The notes under the pieces: model-generated | Told to the model about the DNA's origin: nothing | Database searches by the model: none | What the model saw: only the letters and a program-made list of their open reading frames with translations | Program-made: the position numbers and the translations under genes | Assembly: GCF_028747785.1 (NCBI RefSeq) | Contig: NZ_CP118160.1 | Location: 62,001 to 126,000 of the forward strand | Source: Halosimplex aquaticum | GTDB lineage: Archaea > Halobacteriota > Halobacteria > Halobacteriales > Haloarculaceae | Reading direction: 5' to 3' | Length of the DNA stretch: 64,000 nt | Part shown: in pieces, positions 42,822 to 51,598 of the stretch | Numbering within the stretch: position 1 is the first letter of the stretch | Layout of the letters: each line of letters starts with the position of its first letter

Positions 42822-43188
42822 TAGTTCTCTGAACCCGTGCTGACGAAGAGCGTAGACCAGCAGTGGGTCGGTATCGCTTCACACGAACTGCGAGGGAACC
42901 GCTTGGAAGCGGATAGGCAAGGTTATGACGCTGCTGGTGGTCGGTAGTTGATTCTCTCGGTCGTTCGTCGAACGTGACGACTCCGTTCTCGGCGAGCGTC
43001 GGGGGACACGCGTTTACTACTTCGTAGGTGACGGTCACTTTGTCGGGTGTGACTGCATCCGTCTCTTGGTCGATGATGTGCTCGATAAAGGCATCAAGCG
43101 ATGCAGTTCTGTCGTCGGCGTCCGCTAGGTAGTCGATGAGTGTCTGCGACCATTTATCTGCATGGAATTCGCGGTCGAATGCGGGCAT
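42811..43188 (-). CDS. DUF7344-like HTH protein, possibly degraded
   Basis: 125 aa from the ATG at 43188. The middle reads KWSQTLIDYLADADDRTASL and VTYEVVNACPPTLAENGVVT, then FDERP, which resembles the DUF7344 winged helix (LPKLVDEGVITFD in the gene at 43614). The C-terminal 40 residues are Arg/Ser-rich and unlike the family, so the end may be out of frame. Confidence 0.45.
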   Translation of the reverse strand: MPAFDREFHADKWSQTLIDYLADADDRTASLDAFIEHIIDQETDAVTPDKVTVTYEVVNACPPTLAENGVVTFDERPRESTTDHQQRHNLAYPLPSGSLAVRVKRYRPTAGLRSSSARVQRTITD

Positions 43189-43613
43189 TGGTGGGTGGTG
43201 GCTGTTGCGGAACGAGCGTACTGTGTGATGCGTCCCGCGCGCCAGCCACGCGAGGAGAACGAGGAGACTGTCTGTTCGTCCGGTATCCCGGCTCAAACGG
43301 CCCCTTCATGATCGGAGCACGAACGAATAGTGTGCAGTCGGGGTTCCGTCCCTCATCATTGCGCCAGAAACGAATATACCCGTGCTACTTTGCACCGTGT
43401 GATGATTTGCCTCAATCTGGCCACCCAATTCTGCCGCGTCCTCAGACGCCCCGGTGACATCACTAGTCGAGAACGTCGGGAATGGCGACTCATTCGAGCG
43501 GTCAATAAATGGAGAGTATGAAAACGCAAATCGGCCGTATTCAGCATTGAAAACCCCCGTCCCGACGGGTATAGGCGGAATTATTATATTCTCTAGTCTT
43601 CTCTCTCTCTGTC
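43189..43613. other. Intergenic region with promoter-like stretch
   Basis: No supported gene. An AT-rich stretch with attattatat at about 43580-43590 lies 25-30 bp before the start at 43614 and is a likely TATA region. Confidence 0.3.
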
Positions 43614-44063
43614 ATGGCAGGTGAACCCGACTCCGACGAGGTAGTAACATCCGATGCCTCCGCGTCACCGGAAACGCAACTGCCGCCGCTGGACATTTTG
43701 GAGATAGAGCCGGTGTACGAGGTATTGGCGCACTCCCGACGGCGCTACCTATGCTACACGCTTCTCGAAGACACCGAATGGTCGCTGACTGACTTGGCGA
43801 CGAAAATCGCCGCGTGGGAGAACGACGTTCCTGAACACACCGTAACAGAAGACCAGCGTGAAGAGGTGTACGCCTCGCTATACCACGCCCACGTCCCGAA
43901 ACTGGTTGACGAAGGCGTGATTACGTTCGATGAAGCAACCGAGACGATCACGACCGCCAGACACGCCGACCAAGTGTTGACCGCCCTTAAAGGGATAGGT
44001 GCCAGCCTCGACTCGGAGCAGGAAACGCACGCCCAGAGTGACATGGATGAGCAAGAGGGCTGA
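43614..44063 (+). CDS. DUF7344 winged-helix protein
   Basis: 149 aa. Core: PVYEVLAHSRRRYLCYTLLE, TEWSLTDLATKIAAWE and YHAHVPKLVDEGVITFDEA, the HTH layout of DUF7344 proteins, which often partner HalOD1 proteins. The HalOD1 gene follows 10 bp after the stop. Likely a DNA-binding regulator. Confidence 0.75.
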   Translation: MAGEPDSDEVVTSDASASPETQLPPLDILEIEPVYEVLAHSRRRYLCYTLLEDTEWSLTDLATKIAAWENDVPEHTVTEDQREEVYASLYHAHVPKLVDEGVITFDEATETITTARHADQVLTALKGIGASLDSEQETHAQSDMDEQEG

Positions 44064-44073
44064 CGAGAGTACG

Positions 44074-44409
44074 ATGGCAGAAGACGACCTGACCAGCAGT
44101 GCCAATACGCACGGGACGCAGGTAGCACAGCGGCAATACGAACACAATGGCCAGGGGGAACTCACGACCGCAATCATCTACGCCATCGCAGAGGCCGACG
44201 GCGTCTCTCTGAGCGAGGTGAAATCGCCACCGCTGTACGACTCCGTGGACGTACCAGCGATCGAAAAGGCGTTCTTCGGGCCGAACGGAGCCGGGGATTC
44301 TCGGCAGGGCGTAGGGACTGTCGAGTTTCAGTACTCCGACTACCTCGTGAAAGTCCAGAGCGACGGATGGATACGGGTGTACGAGCCGACCGAAGCAGAC
44401 CACTCGTAG
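44074..44409 (+). CDS. HalOD1 output-domain protein
   Basis: 111 aa from the ATG at 44074. GELTTAIIYAIAEADGVSLS, PPLYDSVDVPAIEKAFF and GTVEFQYSDYLVKVQSDGW match HalOD1, as in the gene at 28807. It is in an operon with the DUF7344 gene (10-bp gap). The function of the pair is unknown. Confidence 0.75.
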   Translation: MAEDDLTSSANTHGTQVAQRQYEHNGQGELTTAIIYAIAEADGVSLSEVKSPPLYDSVDVPAIEKAFFGPNGAGDSRQGVGTVEFQYSDYLVKVQSDGWIRVYEPTEADHS

Positions 44410-44653
44410 AACGTCACTTCGGAGCCACTGCGTCCTCACACGCCGGATACTCGGCCGGCCACGGTGTTTGCGAGGCAATCTTTTACTCGTCGTCGTTCCT
44501 CGTTGGCTTCGCTTGCGGATGCTCGCGCGGTCAGCACTAGGCCTGTGCCGAACGGCCGACATCTCATCGTTACTGGCCGGTGCAACCGATCTTTTTCCGG
44601 CAAGGATTCCGCGCGAGACACGCGCTATATTCAGCAGTCCTTTCGTCTCGGAA

Positions 44654-45505
44654 TCACGGACATCCGCCGTCCTCGTGTGAAACATCGAGGCTTCGCTCCA
44701 GATTGTGAACGAGGCACTTGATAACGAGTTCGCGGAACTGCTTCCACCAGCGGCGTGACCGGACGAATGCTCCGAATTTCTGTTTGATCGCCGCGTTGAC
44801 TGTCTCGTTCATGTTCCGCCTTCGGTAGAGATCGCTGTCCAACCGTGCATTCCATGCCTTGTGGAGTGAGGTGAACTCACGATGCTTGATGAGTGGTCGA
44901 ATATCGTGATTCCAGGTGACCTGCCGGAGCGTCTGGTCATCATATCCCTTGTCACCAGCCAGGATTGCGATGGATGCTGCGTTCCGTTTCACCACCTGTG
45001 GCGCAATCTGTGTATCGAGTTTTCGTGTCGTCGTTACGTGAATATCGAGAACGGCGTTGGTCGCTGTATCAACCAACAGCGTTGTCTTCAACTGCCGAAT
45101 GGTGAGGTTCGTTCGCTTCGTGTAGTGAGTTGAGGCATGCGCTCGCTCAAACCCGGACGCATCGATGCTGGTGACACCGTTCAGTGGCAAGTCAGCAAGC
45201 GAGATATTCAGTAACACTCGCCAGACAGCCATCTCCAAGCGGTCGAAAGCTTTGCAGAGTGTCGATGGTGCAGGGATCGAATCGAGATCGAGGGCGTCAC
45301 GGATGCGGGGCATCTCGATGAGTTCGTCAACGAGGTCGCGGTACGTGGTCGTCTTCTTCACTTTGAGACAGAGGAGGACAACGTGTTGTCGGAGCGTGAA
45401 CCGCTTCCGTGAATAGCGACTCGAAAACCGTGCCACAGCACGACGAGCCACTACCATAGCCCGTTCAACGAATCGAAGAAGCCGTGACTTCGGGAGAGCA
45501 TCCAT
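44654..45505 (-). CDS. IS5-family transposase
   Basis: 283 aa. DDE residues are in VTSIDASGFERAH, ILAGDKGYDDQTL and RRRNMNETVNAAIKQKFG. N-terminal HTH-like part: RKRFTLRQHVVLLCLKVKKT. This is the ISH1-like layout of haloarchaeal IS5 elements. A possible right end (agggtttcaacaaggc, 45544-45559) resembles the ggatttcaacagagcc ends of the 72-bp repeats near 46.2 and 46.8 kb. Confidence 0.8.
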   Translation of the reverse strand: MDALPKSRLLRFVERAMVVARRAVARFSSRYSRKRFTLRQHVVLLCLKVKKTTTYRDLVDELIEMPRIRDALDLDSIPAPSTLCKAFDRLEMAVWRVLLNISLADLPLNGVTSIDASGFERAHASTHYTKRTNLTIRQLKTTLLVDTATNAVLDIHVTTTRKLDTQIAPQVVKRNAASIAILAGDKGYDDQTLRQVTWNHDIRPLIKHREFTSLHKAWNARLDSDLYRRRNMNETVNAAIKQKFGAFVRSRRWWKQFRELVIKCLVHNLERSLDVSHEDGGCP

Positions 45506-45573
45506 CTCCTCTCTATCTACTCACCTGTCGTGTTTGTCAGCAAGGGTTTCAACAAGGCGAGAGGAACCAAGTA

Positions 45574-45789
45574 TCAGCCGTCTTGGTTCTTTTCTTCACA
45601 CGAATACTTTTCACCGAAGTAAGGACCTTTACGAACTACATTGTCCTCTCTGTTCCAACTGACTAACCCAATATCCTCTAATTGCTCAAGGGAGTAGTCT
45701 CTGAGTTCGAGGCGGAGTTTCGCTACGTCTTCGTCGGCAGAAACAGGGTCGTCTCGGAATAGATCATTGGATCTGTTGTGTGAAGTCAT
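45574..45789 (-). CDS. Small DUF7344-like protein or fragment
   Basis: 71 aa from the ATG at 45789. The block DVAKLRLELRDYSLEQLEDI, GLVSWNRED and NVVRKGPYF resembles the wing region of small haloarchaeal HTH proteins. The first helix of the HTH is missing, so it may be truncated. Confidence 0.45.
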   Translation of the reverse strand: MTSHNRSNDLFRDDPVSADEDVAKLRLELRDYSLEQLEDIGLVSWNREDNVVRKGPYFGEKYSCEEKNQDG

Positions 45790-45944
45790 TGGCTTAACAT
45801 AGAGAGGCCGTATGCACTGATAAATGCTTGCGAATCTTACTCTCACCCATACTTTTGATTAACTGAGATACAGTCAAATAGTCGCTCATTCGCACAAAAT
45901 CGACCAATACAACCACTCAACAGCACAGCATGAGCTGATAGAAA

Positions 45945-46127
45945 TTAATTCGGGTGTGCTACGATTGTAGTAGGAAGAACAATTTCCACGTCTGGAATAT
46001 CGGGGTCATCATGATAAAGCGGATACGCACCACTCTCTATCTCAACACCGTTTTCATGTGCCTGTAGGATAGCTTCATCCAGAGTGTGACTGAGTTCTTC
46101 CTTCGTTGTTGGTCCAGATGTATTCAT
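45945..46127 (-). CDS. Small hypothetical protein
   Basis: 60 aa from the ATG at 46127. Reads TTKEELSHTLDEAILQAHEN, GVEIESGAYPLYHDDPDIPD and VEIVLPTTIVAH. A short helix plus strands, as in small haloarchaeal proteins paired with HTH or phosphatase genes. No named family. Confidence 0.5.
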   Translation of the reverse strand: MNTSGPTTKEELSHTLDEAILQAHENGVEIESGAYPLYHDDPDIPDVEIVLPTTIVAHPN

Positions 46128-46184
46128 TATTAGCCCTACGTGGCAAAGACGGATAATCACACTGCATGGTTCACAAGGGTACGC

Positions 46185-46256
46185 TATATTTGCAGTCTTC
46201 CTCGACCGGCTGATTTAGACGAGATATGTCTGAAGGATAGGATTTCAACAGAGCCA
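46185..46256. repeat. 72-bp repeat, copy A
   Basis: Reads tatatttgcagtcttcctcg at the left and ends ggatttcaacagagcca. A diverged direct copy of equal length is at 46834-46905. The two flank the phosphatase gene. They may be MITE-like relics of an IS5-type element. Confidence 0.55.
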
Positions 46257-46356
46257 TTTGGTCAGGAGTTGCGTCTGTGCCCGGTTATACCGTCTGATTT
46301 CTACTACCTGCGCAGGGGCAGAAGCTTGTAGTCGTGAGAAGACGAATAAGAATATA

Positions 46357-46746
46357 ATGACAAAGATCGCATTCGCCTGCGTCGGAAACGCGGGTCGGAG
46401 CCAGATGGCGACAGCGTTCGCGGAACGAGAGCGTGACCGTCGTGGATTCCAAATTGACATCGTCACAGGAGGAACTGACCCCGCTGAGAGTGTCCATGAT
46501 GAAGTCATCGAGGCACTCCAAGAGAAAGGAATTACTATTAGCGACCACTCTCCACGCAGAATTACCGCAGAGGACGGTATGGATGCAAATTACATCGTGA
46601 CGATGGGTTGTTCCGTCGATCAATTCCGACCCAATGAGTGGAACGGTGAACATCGTGTTTGGTCACTAAATGCATCTGAGACGAGGGAGCAACGTGATGA
46701 AATTGAACAACGAGTCGCTCACCTATTCGATGAGATTGAGAATTGA
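46357..46746 (+). CDS. Low-molecular-weight phosphatase / arsenate reductase-like
   Basis: 129 aa from the ATG at 46357. The P-loop CVGNAGRSQ (Cys 8, Arg 14) follows the C-x5-R-S pattern of low-molecular-weight tyrosine phosphatases and thioredoxin-coupled ArsC. A conserved Asp-Pro-like acid is hard to place; NYIVTMGCSVDQ and WSLNASE are family blocks. It could detoxify arsenate or dephosphorylate proteins. No arsenic genes are nearby. It sits between two 72-bp repeats. Confidence 0.72.
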   Translation: MTKIAFACVGNAGRSQMATAFAERERDRRGFQIDIVTGGTDPAESVHDEVIEALQEKGITISDHSPRRITAEDGMDANYIVTMGCSVDQFRPNEWNGEHRVWSLNASETREQRDEIEQRVAHLFDEIEN

Positions 46747-46833
46747 GACGCACTTAACGTGGGATTCTGATTCGGATACAGAACGACGAATCGTATGGGA
46801 GTATCTCTACCGAGTCTCGAAGAATGTAGTGGC

Positions 46834-46905
46834 ATATTCGCAGCTCTCATCGACCGGCTGTTTCAGGCGAGAATATATCTGAAGAAGAGGATTTCAACAG
46901 AGCCA
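46834..46905. repeat. 72-bp repeat, copy B
   Basis: Reads atattcgcagctctcatcga at the left and ends ggatttcaacagagcca, the same last 17 bases as copy A. It lies about 75 bp before the second IS copy. Confidence 0.55.
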
Positions 46906-46979
46906 ATACGCTTAGTATCGACTATGAACAGGTTGACCAGGAGCCTGGGAAAGGCACCAATCTATGTTCTCTAGAGCTA

Positions 46980-48048
46980 GAGGGTGTCATAGAAAGCCTC
47001 ACACACGAGGACGCAGGGTGTTGGAACTGTGTCTACGAGCGCCAGCACCCTGCAAGAAGAGGGTTCTATCGACGAGTTCTTCAATGTCGTGGCTACCGAG
47101 ACGCTCGCGTTGTTCGAGCATCTTGAGTTCGACTTTTTCAGCGAGTTCGACGTGTTCGCCCCCGCTCGCCGGGGGCGAACACGAGACCACCACCCACCAG
47201 AACTCTTCCGAGCGTTCCTCCACTGCTACTACAAGGACATCTACGGCATTCGCCCGGTCACACGAGAACTCCAGAACACGGTCGTCTGGCTCAGCTGTGG
47301 CTTCGATCGACCGCCCTCAAGAGACGCGGTCGATCGCTTCCTCACCGACCTCGAACACGTCGTCGACGAAGTCTTCGACCACCTCGTCGAGCAGGCCGCC
47401 GCCCGCGGCCTGCTCGACATGACCTACCGAATCGATTCGACGGACGTGCGAGCGATGCCATCCGACCCAGATGCGTCGAAGAACTACGACCCAACCGCTG
47501 AGGAGTACTATTACGGCTACGGCTGTACGATCGTCTCAACCGGCGCAAAGATCCCGATTGCAGCCGAGTTCACCGAGAGCAAACAAGCCGCAGAAGAGAC
47601 GGCGATGCGCGTCACCCGTGACGCGCTCGCCGTCGCCCAGCCGATCTGGATGCTCGGTGACAGCGCCTACGACACGCTCGACTGGCACGACCTCCTGCTG
47701 ACCGCAGGAGTCGTGCCAATCGCCCCGTACAACCCGCGAAACACCGACGATCCGCTCAATATCAAGTACAGAGTCGAAGACCGCATCGAGAAACACAGTG
47801 ACGAGATTCAGCTCAAACAGTCGATCCTAGACGAGACGTACAACCGCCGGAGTCAGGTCGAGCGAACGAACGATGCGGTCAAGGACTGCGGCCTCGGGAC
47901 GCTACGCGCCCGAGGCCGCGTCCACGCCCGAGCGCAGGTGTTCCTTGCGCTCTGCGTTCGACTCGTCGTCGCCGTCACCAACTACGAACGAGGTGACAAT
48001 CCGGGAAGCACCGTCATCACGGTATGAGATGGATTCTATGACACCCTC
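46980..48048 (+). mobile_element. Insertion sequence, copy 2 (same as 22420-23488)
   Basis: 1069 bp with the same 15-bp terminal inverted repeats and the same orientation as copy 1. Every stretch I compared is identical. The flanks (gagcta left, taagga right) show no convincing target duplication. Confidence 0.85.
47029..48027 (+). CDS. DDE transposase of IS copy 2
   Basis: 332 aa, identical to the protein at 22469-23467, with the same GTG start and DDE residues. Identity between copies points to very recent transposition or gene conversion. Confidence 0.88.
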   Translation: MSTSASTLQEEGSIDEFFNVVATETLALFEHLEFDFFSEFDVFAPARRGRTRDHHPPELFRAFLHCYYKDIYGIRPVTRELQNTVVWLSCGFDRPPSRDAVDRFLTDLEHVVDEVFDHLVEQAAARGLLDMTYRIDSTDVRAMPSDPDASKNYDPTAEEYYYGYGCTIVSTGAKIPIAAEFTESKQAAEETAMRVTRDALAVAQPIWMLGDSAYDTLDWHDLLLTAGVVPIAPYNPRNTDDPLNIKYRVEDRIEKHSDEIQLKQSILDETYNRRSQVERTNDAVKDCGLGTLRARGRVHARAQVFLALCVRLVVAVTNYERGDNPGSTVITV

Positions 48049-48119
48049 TAAGGAAGCTAAGAGGGATGGGGCAAGGCTAAAGCAGGCCCGTGTTTATACT
48101 CTATGTAGGAAACGCAGGT

Positions 48120-48950
48120 ATGAGTACTATAGAACGATTGCAAAATATACGCCAGAGTCTCTCGACTCGAGAAAGTCGACTCCTTACACGACTCGCTGGC
48201 GCGGGTCACCAGATCATCTCCGTCGACGACATCGAGACGACGCTGGAGGTCCCCCCGAACACCGCCCGCGAGATCGCCTCCCGGCTCACCGAAAAGGGCT
48301 GGCTCGACCAGCTCTTCCCGGGCACGTATCTCATCATTCCACTCACTGCCGGCGAGGAAGCCGTGTACACAACCCACGAGTACCTCATCGCCGCCCACGT
48401 CGCCGAGCCGATGTACATCGGCTACTATAGCGCCCTCAGCCACCACGGGCTGACCGAACAGGTCCCCCGGACGGTGTACGTCGTCACGCCGACCCGGGCG
48501 CAAAGCCGAGAGATCCACGGCGTCCCGTACCGCGTCACGACAGTCACCGAGCGGAAATTCTTCGGCTTTGAGTCGACATCGATCGAGGGCACGACCGTTC
48601 AGGTCAGCGACCTGGAGAAGACGCTGGTCGACTGTGCGGACCACCCCGAGTTCTGTGGTGGCCTTCGGGAACTTGCGACCGCGATGCGAACTGCCGACGA
48701 ACGGGGCTGCGACTGGGACACGGTCGGTGAGTACCTCGGACGCCTCGACAACGGTGCTGCGACCAAGCGAATCGTCTACCTCGCCGACCAGCTCGGCATC
48801 AACCTCCCCGCCCGTGAGGAACTCGTCGCGTCGTTCACGAGTGGGTACTCGCTGCTGGATCCGACGCGGCCCGAAACCGGATCGACCGACAGCACGTATC
48901 GCCTTCGAATCAACGTCGAGCCAGCCACGCTAGAGCCGACGGAGTCCTGA
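48120..48950 (+). CDS. AbiEi-like type IV antitoxin/regulator
   Basis: 276 aa from the ATG at 48120. N-terminal winged helix (ISVDDIETTLEVPPNTAREI, then RLTEKGWLDQLFPGTYLIIP), then the AbiEi antitoxin core (YIGYYSALSHHGLTEQVPRT, TTVTERKFFGFES, VSDLEKTLVDCADHPEFCGG). AbiEi normally represses and neutralises the nucleotidyltransferase toxin AbiEii. I see no AbiEii gene next to it. A TATA-like tttata lies near 48092, between the IS end and the gene. A truncated paralogue is at 50993-51427. Confidence 0.75.
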   Translation: MSTIERLQNIRQSLSTRESRLLTRLAGAGHQIISVDDIETTLEVPPNTAREIASRLTEKGWLDQLFPGTYLIIPLTAGEEAVYTTHEYLIAAHVAEPMYIGYYSALSHHGLTEQVPRTVYVVTPTRAQSREIHGVPYRVTTVTERKFFGFESTSIEGTTVQVSDLEKTLVDCADHPEFCGGLRELATAMRTADERGCDWDTVGEYLGRLDNGAATKRIVYLADQLGINLPAREELVASFTSGYSLLDPTRPETGSTDSTYRLRINVEPATLEPTES

Positions 48951-49014
48951 CCAGGGTGCGAAGTCAGCATACCTTCAGTCTCCGGCACTGAGAACGGGGC
49001 TGTTCTACGACGAA

Positions 49015-49503
49015 CTATCGGGTTGTACCACCATCGACGGCGTCGAGATCGGGTTCGTCGAACTCGAGTGCTTCCGCGACAGCTTCAGGAAGCTCCGGAC
49101 GGGGCGCCGATTCGTGGCGTTCGATTTTCTCGGTCTTCCGCGTGCTTTCGTAGAGAGCGCGTGCGACCGGAAGCCCACGGAGATACTTGTAGTCGTGGAG
49201 GACCTCGACGCCCCGCTCCGTGAATCCGTAGAACTGGGAGGGGAGATCACGTTTTCCCTCGCTTGGTTCGTACGTGTAGCGTGCGAGGAGCCCGGCGTCG
49301 ATCAACGTCTCCAACTGGTCTTTGATGGCCGCCTGGCTCTTTCCCGTCATATACTCGAGTTCGGCGAGCGACATCAGATGGGCGGGGTGGCCCAGCAGCT
49401 CCTGGATGATGAGATGGCGCGTATCCTGGGACAGCAGCTTGAACAGCCGCTGCTGTTCCGCGAACGGCCCTGCATCGGCCGCGCCAGTGTCGGTTTCGCT
49501 CAT
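49015..49503 (-). CDS. ArsR-type winged-helix regulator
   Basis: 162 aa. HTH in RLFKLLSQDTRHLIIQELLG, MSLAELEYMTGKSQAAIKDQ and LIDAGLLARYTYEP, then FYGFTERGVEVLHDYKYLRG. A paralogue on the plus strand is at 50524-50931. A half-site GTTGGTTAA of the long inverted repeat lies upstream at 49550-49558. Confidence 0.75.
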   Translation of the reverse strand: MSETDTGAADAGPFAEQQRLFKLLSQDTRHLIIQELLGHPAHLMSLAELEYMTGKSQAAIKDQLETLIDAGLLARYTYEPSEGKRDLPSQFYGFTERGVEVLHDYKYLRGLPVARALYESTRKTEKIERHESAPRPELPEAVAEALEFDEPDLDAVDGGTTR

Positions 49504-49618
49504 ACGTGATGGTACGAGATAGGACGCTATAACAGTTAGGGTTGTCCAAGTTGGTTAACTCAGAAAAAACCAAAGTGATTCAGAAGGAATAAGGTGGTGT
49601 GGTTTGAATCAGCAGCTA

Positions 49619-50413
49619 ATGACTGACTCAAGCCCGCCGCCGGACGCTGGGGAGATTATGACCGTTGTTCACGAGGCCGTCGGGGGCATCGAACTTGAGC
49701 CTGCAGAGAAACGGGAAATCTGGCGGTTCACCCAGCGTGAATTGCCGTATCTCTGGAGTCAGCGGACATCGTATTTCATCTTGGGGAGCTATCGCGACCC
49801 CTATATCCGCCGGCTTCACGCCGTCCAAAACGAACTCACGAAGCAGCTCGGTGCCTATCCGTTCATCATGGGTGATCTCCTCGAACTTCCGACTGACCGC
49901 CTCAATACGTTCGATATCATGTTTTCGTTGCTCGCGACATACAGCGACTACATCGTTGGGGTCTTCGAGAAGGAGAGTGGTGGGGAGGCGCCTGAATTGG
50001 GCGAAATCGATGACCCGCCGTATTTCGACAAGTCGTACGTGTTCCCACGTGATTACGCGTGGGTGACTGACGAGAACCTTGACTCGACACAGCACGTCAT
50101 TCAGGCCGCCCTCGAGATCGCGTTCGCAGACGATTTGTCGGCGGATGAAGTCCAATCAAAAGTCGAGTCGCTCGTTGATCGCGCCCAAGAGAGCAGTCTC
50201 GACATCGACGAACAGGAGGTGTGGGATGTGATCGACGACCGGGCAGATGAGGGCGAAGAGCCGGCAGCGTACAGTTGGGTCCATCTCAACAAGTTCCGCA
50301 AATTCGAACTCCACGAGCGGTGCTTCCCGTGGACGACAGAGGACGAACTCCGAACTGTGGTTGACGAACTCCCGTCCCCGACGCCACGTCCGGAGTGGGA
50401 AGAGAGTGGGTAA
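49619..50413 (+). CDS. Uncharacterised protein with a TIR/NDT-like N-terminal pattern
   Basis: 264 aa from the ATG at 49619; a TTG at 49604 is less likely. The stretch SYFILGSYRDPYIRRLHAVQ, YPFIMGDLLELPTDRLNTFD and LATYSDYIVGVFEKESGG looks like a Rossmann-like fold in which a GSYRD loop is followed by a Glu-rich GGEAPELGE motif. That is the pattern of nucleoside deoxyribosyltransferase- or TIR-like domains. The C-terminal half is acidic. It sits in a TA/defence-like cluster, so a nucleotide-handling effector is possible, but this is speculative. Confidence 0.5.
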   Translation: MTDSSPPPDAGEIMTVVHEAVGGIELEPAEKREIWRFTQRELPYLWSQRTSYFILGSYRDPYIRRLHAVQNELTKQLGAYPFIMGDLLELPTDRLNTFDIMFSLLATYSDYIVGVFEKESGGEAPELGEIDDPPYFDKSYVFPRDYAWVTDENLDSTQHVIQAALEIAFADDLSADEVQSKVESLVDRAQESSLDIDEQEVWDVIDDRADEGEEPAAYSWVHLNKFRKFELHERCFPWTTEDELRTVVDELPSPTPRPEWEESG

Positions 50414-50523
50414 CAGTGAATTATCCTGCCCTACTCGCTTGGCGGTACACTCATCAGAGTGAGTTGGCCCGGTAGTTTACTCTCGGGTAAACTACTTTAC
50501 TACGCCCGGTCGAACACATCGTT

Positions 50524-50931
50524 ATGGATGCTGGTTCGGGTGTCGGCGACGACACGACACCACGCGAACTCGTCCACTTCATTACACAGCAGACACGATT
50601 TTCGCTTATCAGCGATATTCTCGCTCACCCCCAACAGCTCCCATCGATGTACGAACTCGAAGAGCTGAATCCCAGTGTGAGCGATGCGACCGTCTACAAG
50701 CACATCCAGAAGCTGATCGACGCCGGCATCGTCACAGAGGTCGCCCTGGACGACGACCAGCGCCGGCAGGGGTATCCCTGGAAGTTCTACGGCCTCACCG
50801 AAGACGGCCGCGAGTTCTTGGAGACGCACAATCTGCTCGCCGCGGAGGAGACACTTCAGCAGATCTACGACACCATCGCCGATAAGCCCGAGAAGATGGT
50901 CAAATACGAGAACACACCCCGTCCGGATTAG
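50524..50931 (+). CDS. ArsR/PadR-type winged-helix regulator
   Basis: 135 aa. HTH in QTRFSLISDILAHPQQLPSM, SDATVYKHIQKLIDAGIVTE, then a wing (WKFYGLTEDGREFLETHN). Paralogue of 49015-49503. The decayed AbiEi copy follows on the same strand. Confidence 0.75.
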   Translation: MDAGSGVGDDTTPRELVHFITQQTRFSLISDILAHPQQLPSMYELEELNPSVSDATVYKHIQKLIDAGIVTEVALDDDQRRQGYPWKFYGLTEDGREFLETHNLLAAEETLQQIYDTIADKPEKMVKYENTPRPD

Positions 50932-50992
50932 GAGTGATTGTCAGAGAATAGGGAGCGATAGTCTGTCGTTAGTCCCGGAGATCAGCCACTGA

Positions 50993-51427
50993 CTGACCGA
51001 CTTCACGGACGTAGTCGCTCCGCTCAAGATCAAATTCTTCGGCTACGAGTCGAGGCTCATCGAGGGCACCGCCGTGAACGTCGCAGATGTGGAAAAGACG
51101 ACCGTTGACTGTACCGACCATCCCGAACTCTGTGGTGGCATCCGAGAATTCGTACAGGCGATAGTCGTCGCGGAGGATCGAGACTATTCGTGGGCGACGG
51201 TCGTTGAGTGCCTCCAGCGACCCGACAACGGCGCTGCGACCAAGCGGATCGTCTACCTCGCCGACCAGCTCGGCATTGACCTCCCGGCGCGTGAGACGCT
51301 CCTCAAGTCATTCACGAGCGGGTGTCCGCTCCTCGACCCAATGCGATCCGAACAGGGAAGCTACGACAGTGAGTATCATCTCCGAATCAACGTCGACTGG
51401 GAGAGACTCGGTTCGATGGAATCCTGA
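50993..51427 (+). pseudogene. Truncated AbiEi-like gene (C-terminal half)
   Basis: Open frame without a proper start reads KIKFFGYESRLIEGTAVNVA, DVEKTTVDCTDHPELCGG and NGAATKRIVYLADQLGIDLP, matching the last 125 residues of the protein at 48120. The winged helix and middle are lost, and a TGA lies at 50990-50992. A GTG at 51074 could allow a short product. Confidence 0.7.
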
Positions 51428-51598
51428 TGCCAGGTCGGTCCGAAAGGTAGCGTGAATTAAGATGCTCCTCCAAGTACAGCGAATCAGGTAGATGGGTCAC
51501 GTCTATTATCACCAACCGGCGACAATCAGTTCTCTCTTGATTTTGTCCACGAGGCTCCATCAGAGATCGTTGCCAGGATTGTCGAGTACGACGATGAC

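Noticed and set aside
22420..48048. Target-site duplications of the two IS copies
   Set aside because: The flanking bases do not match convincingly at either copy, so none is claimed.
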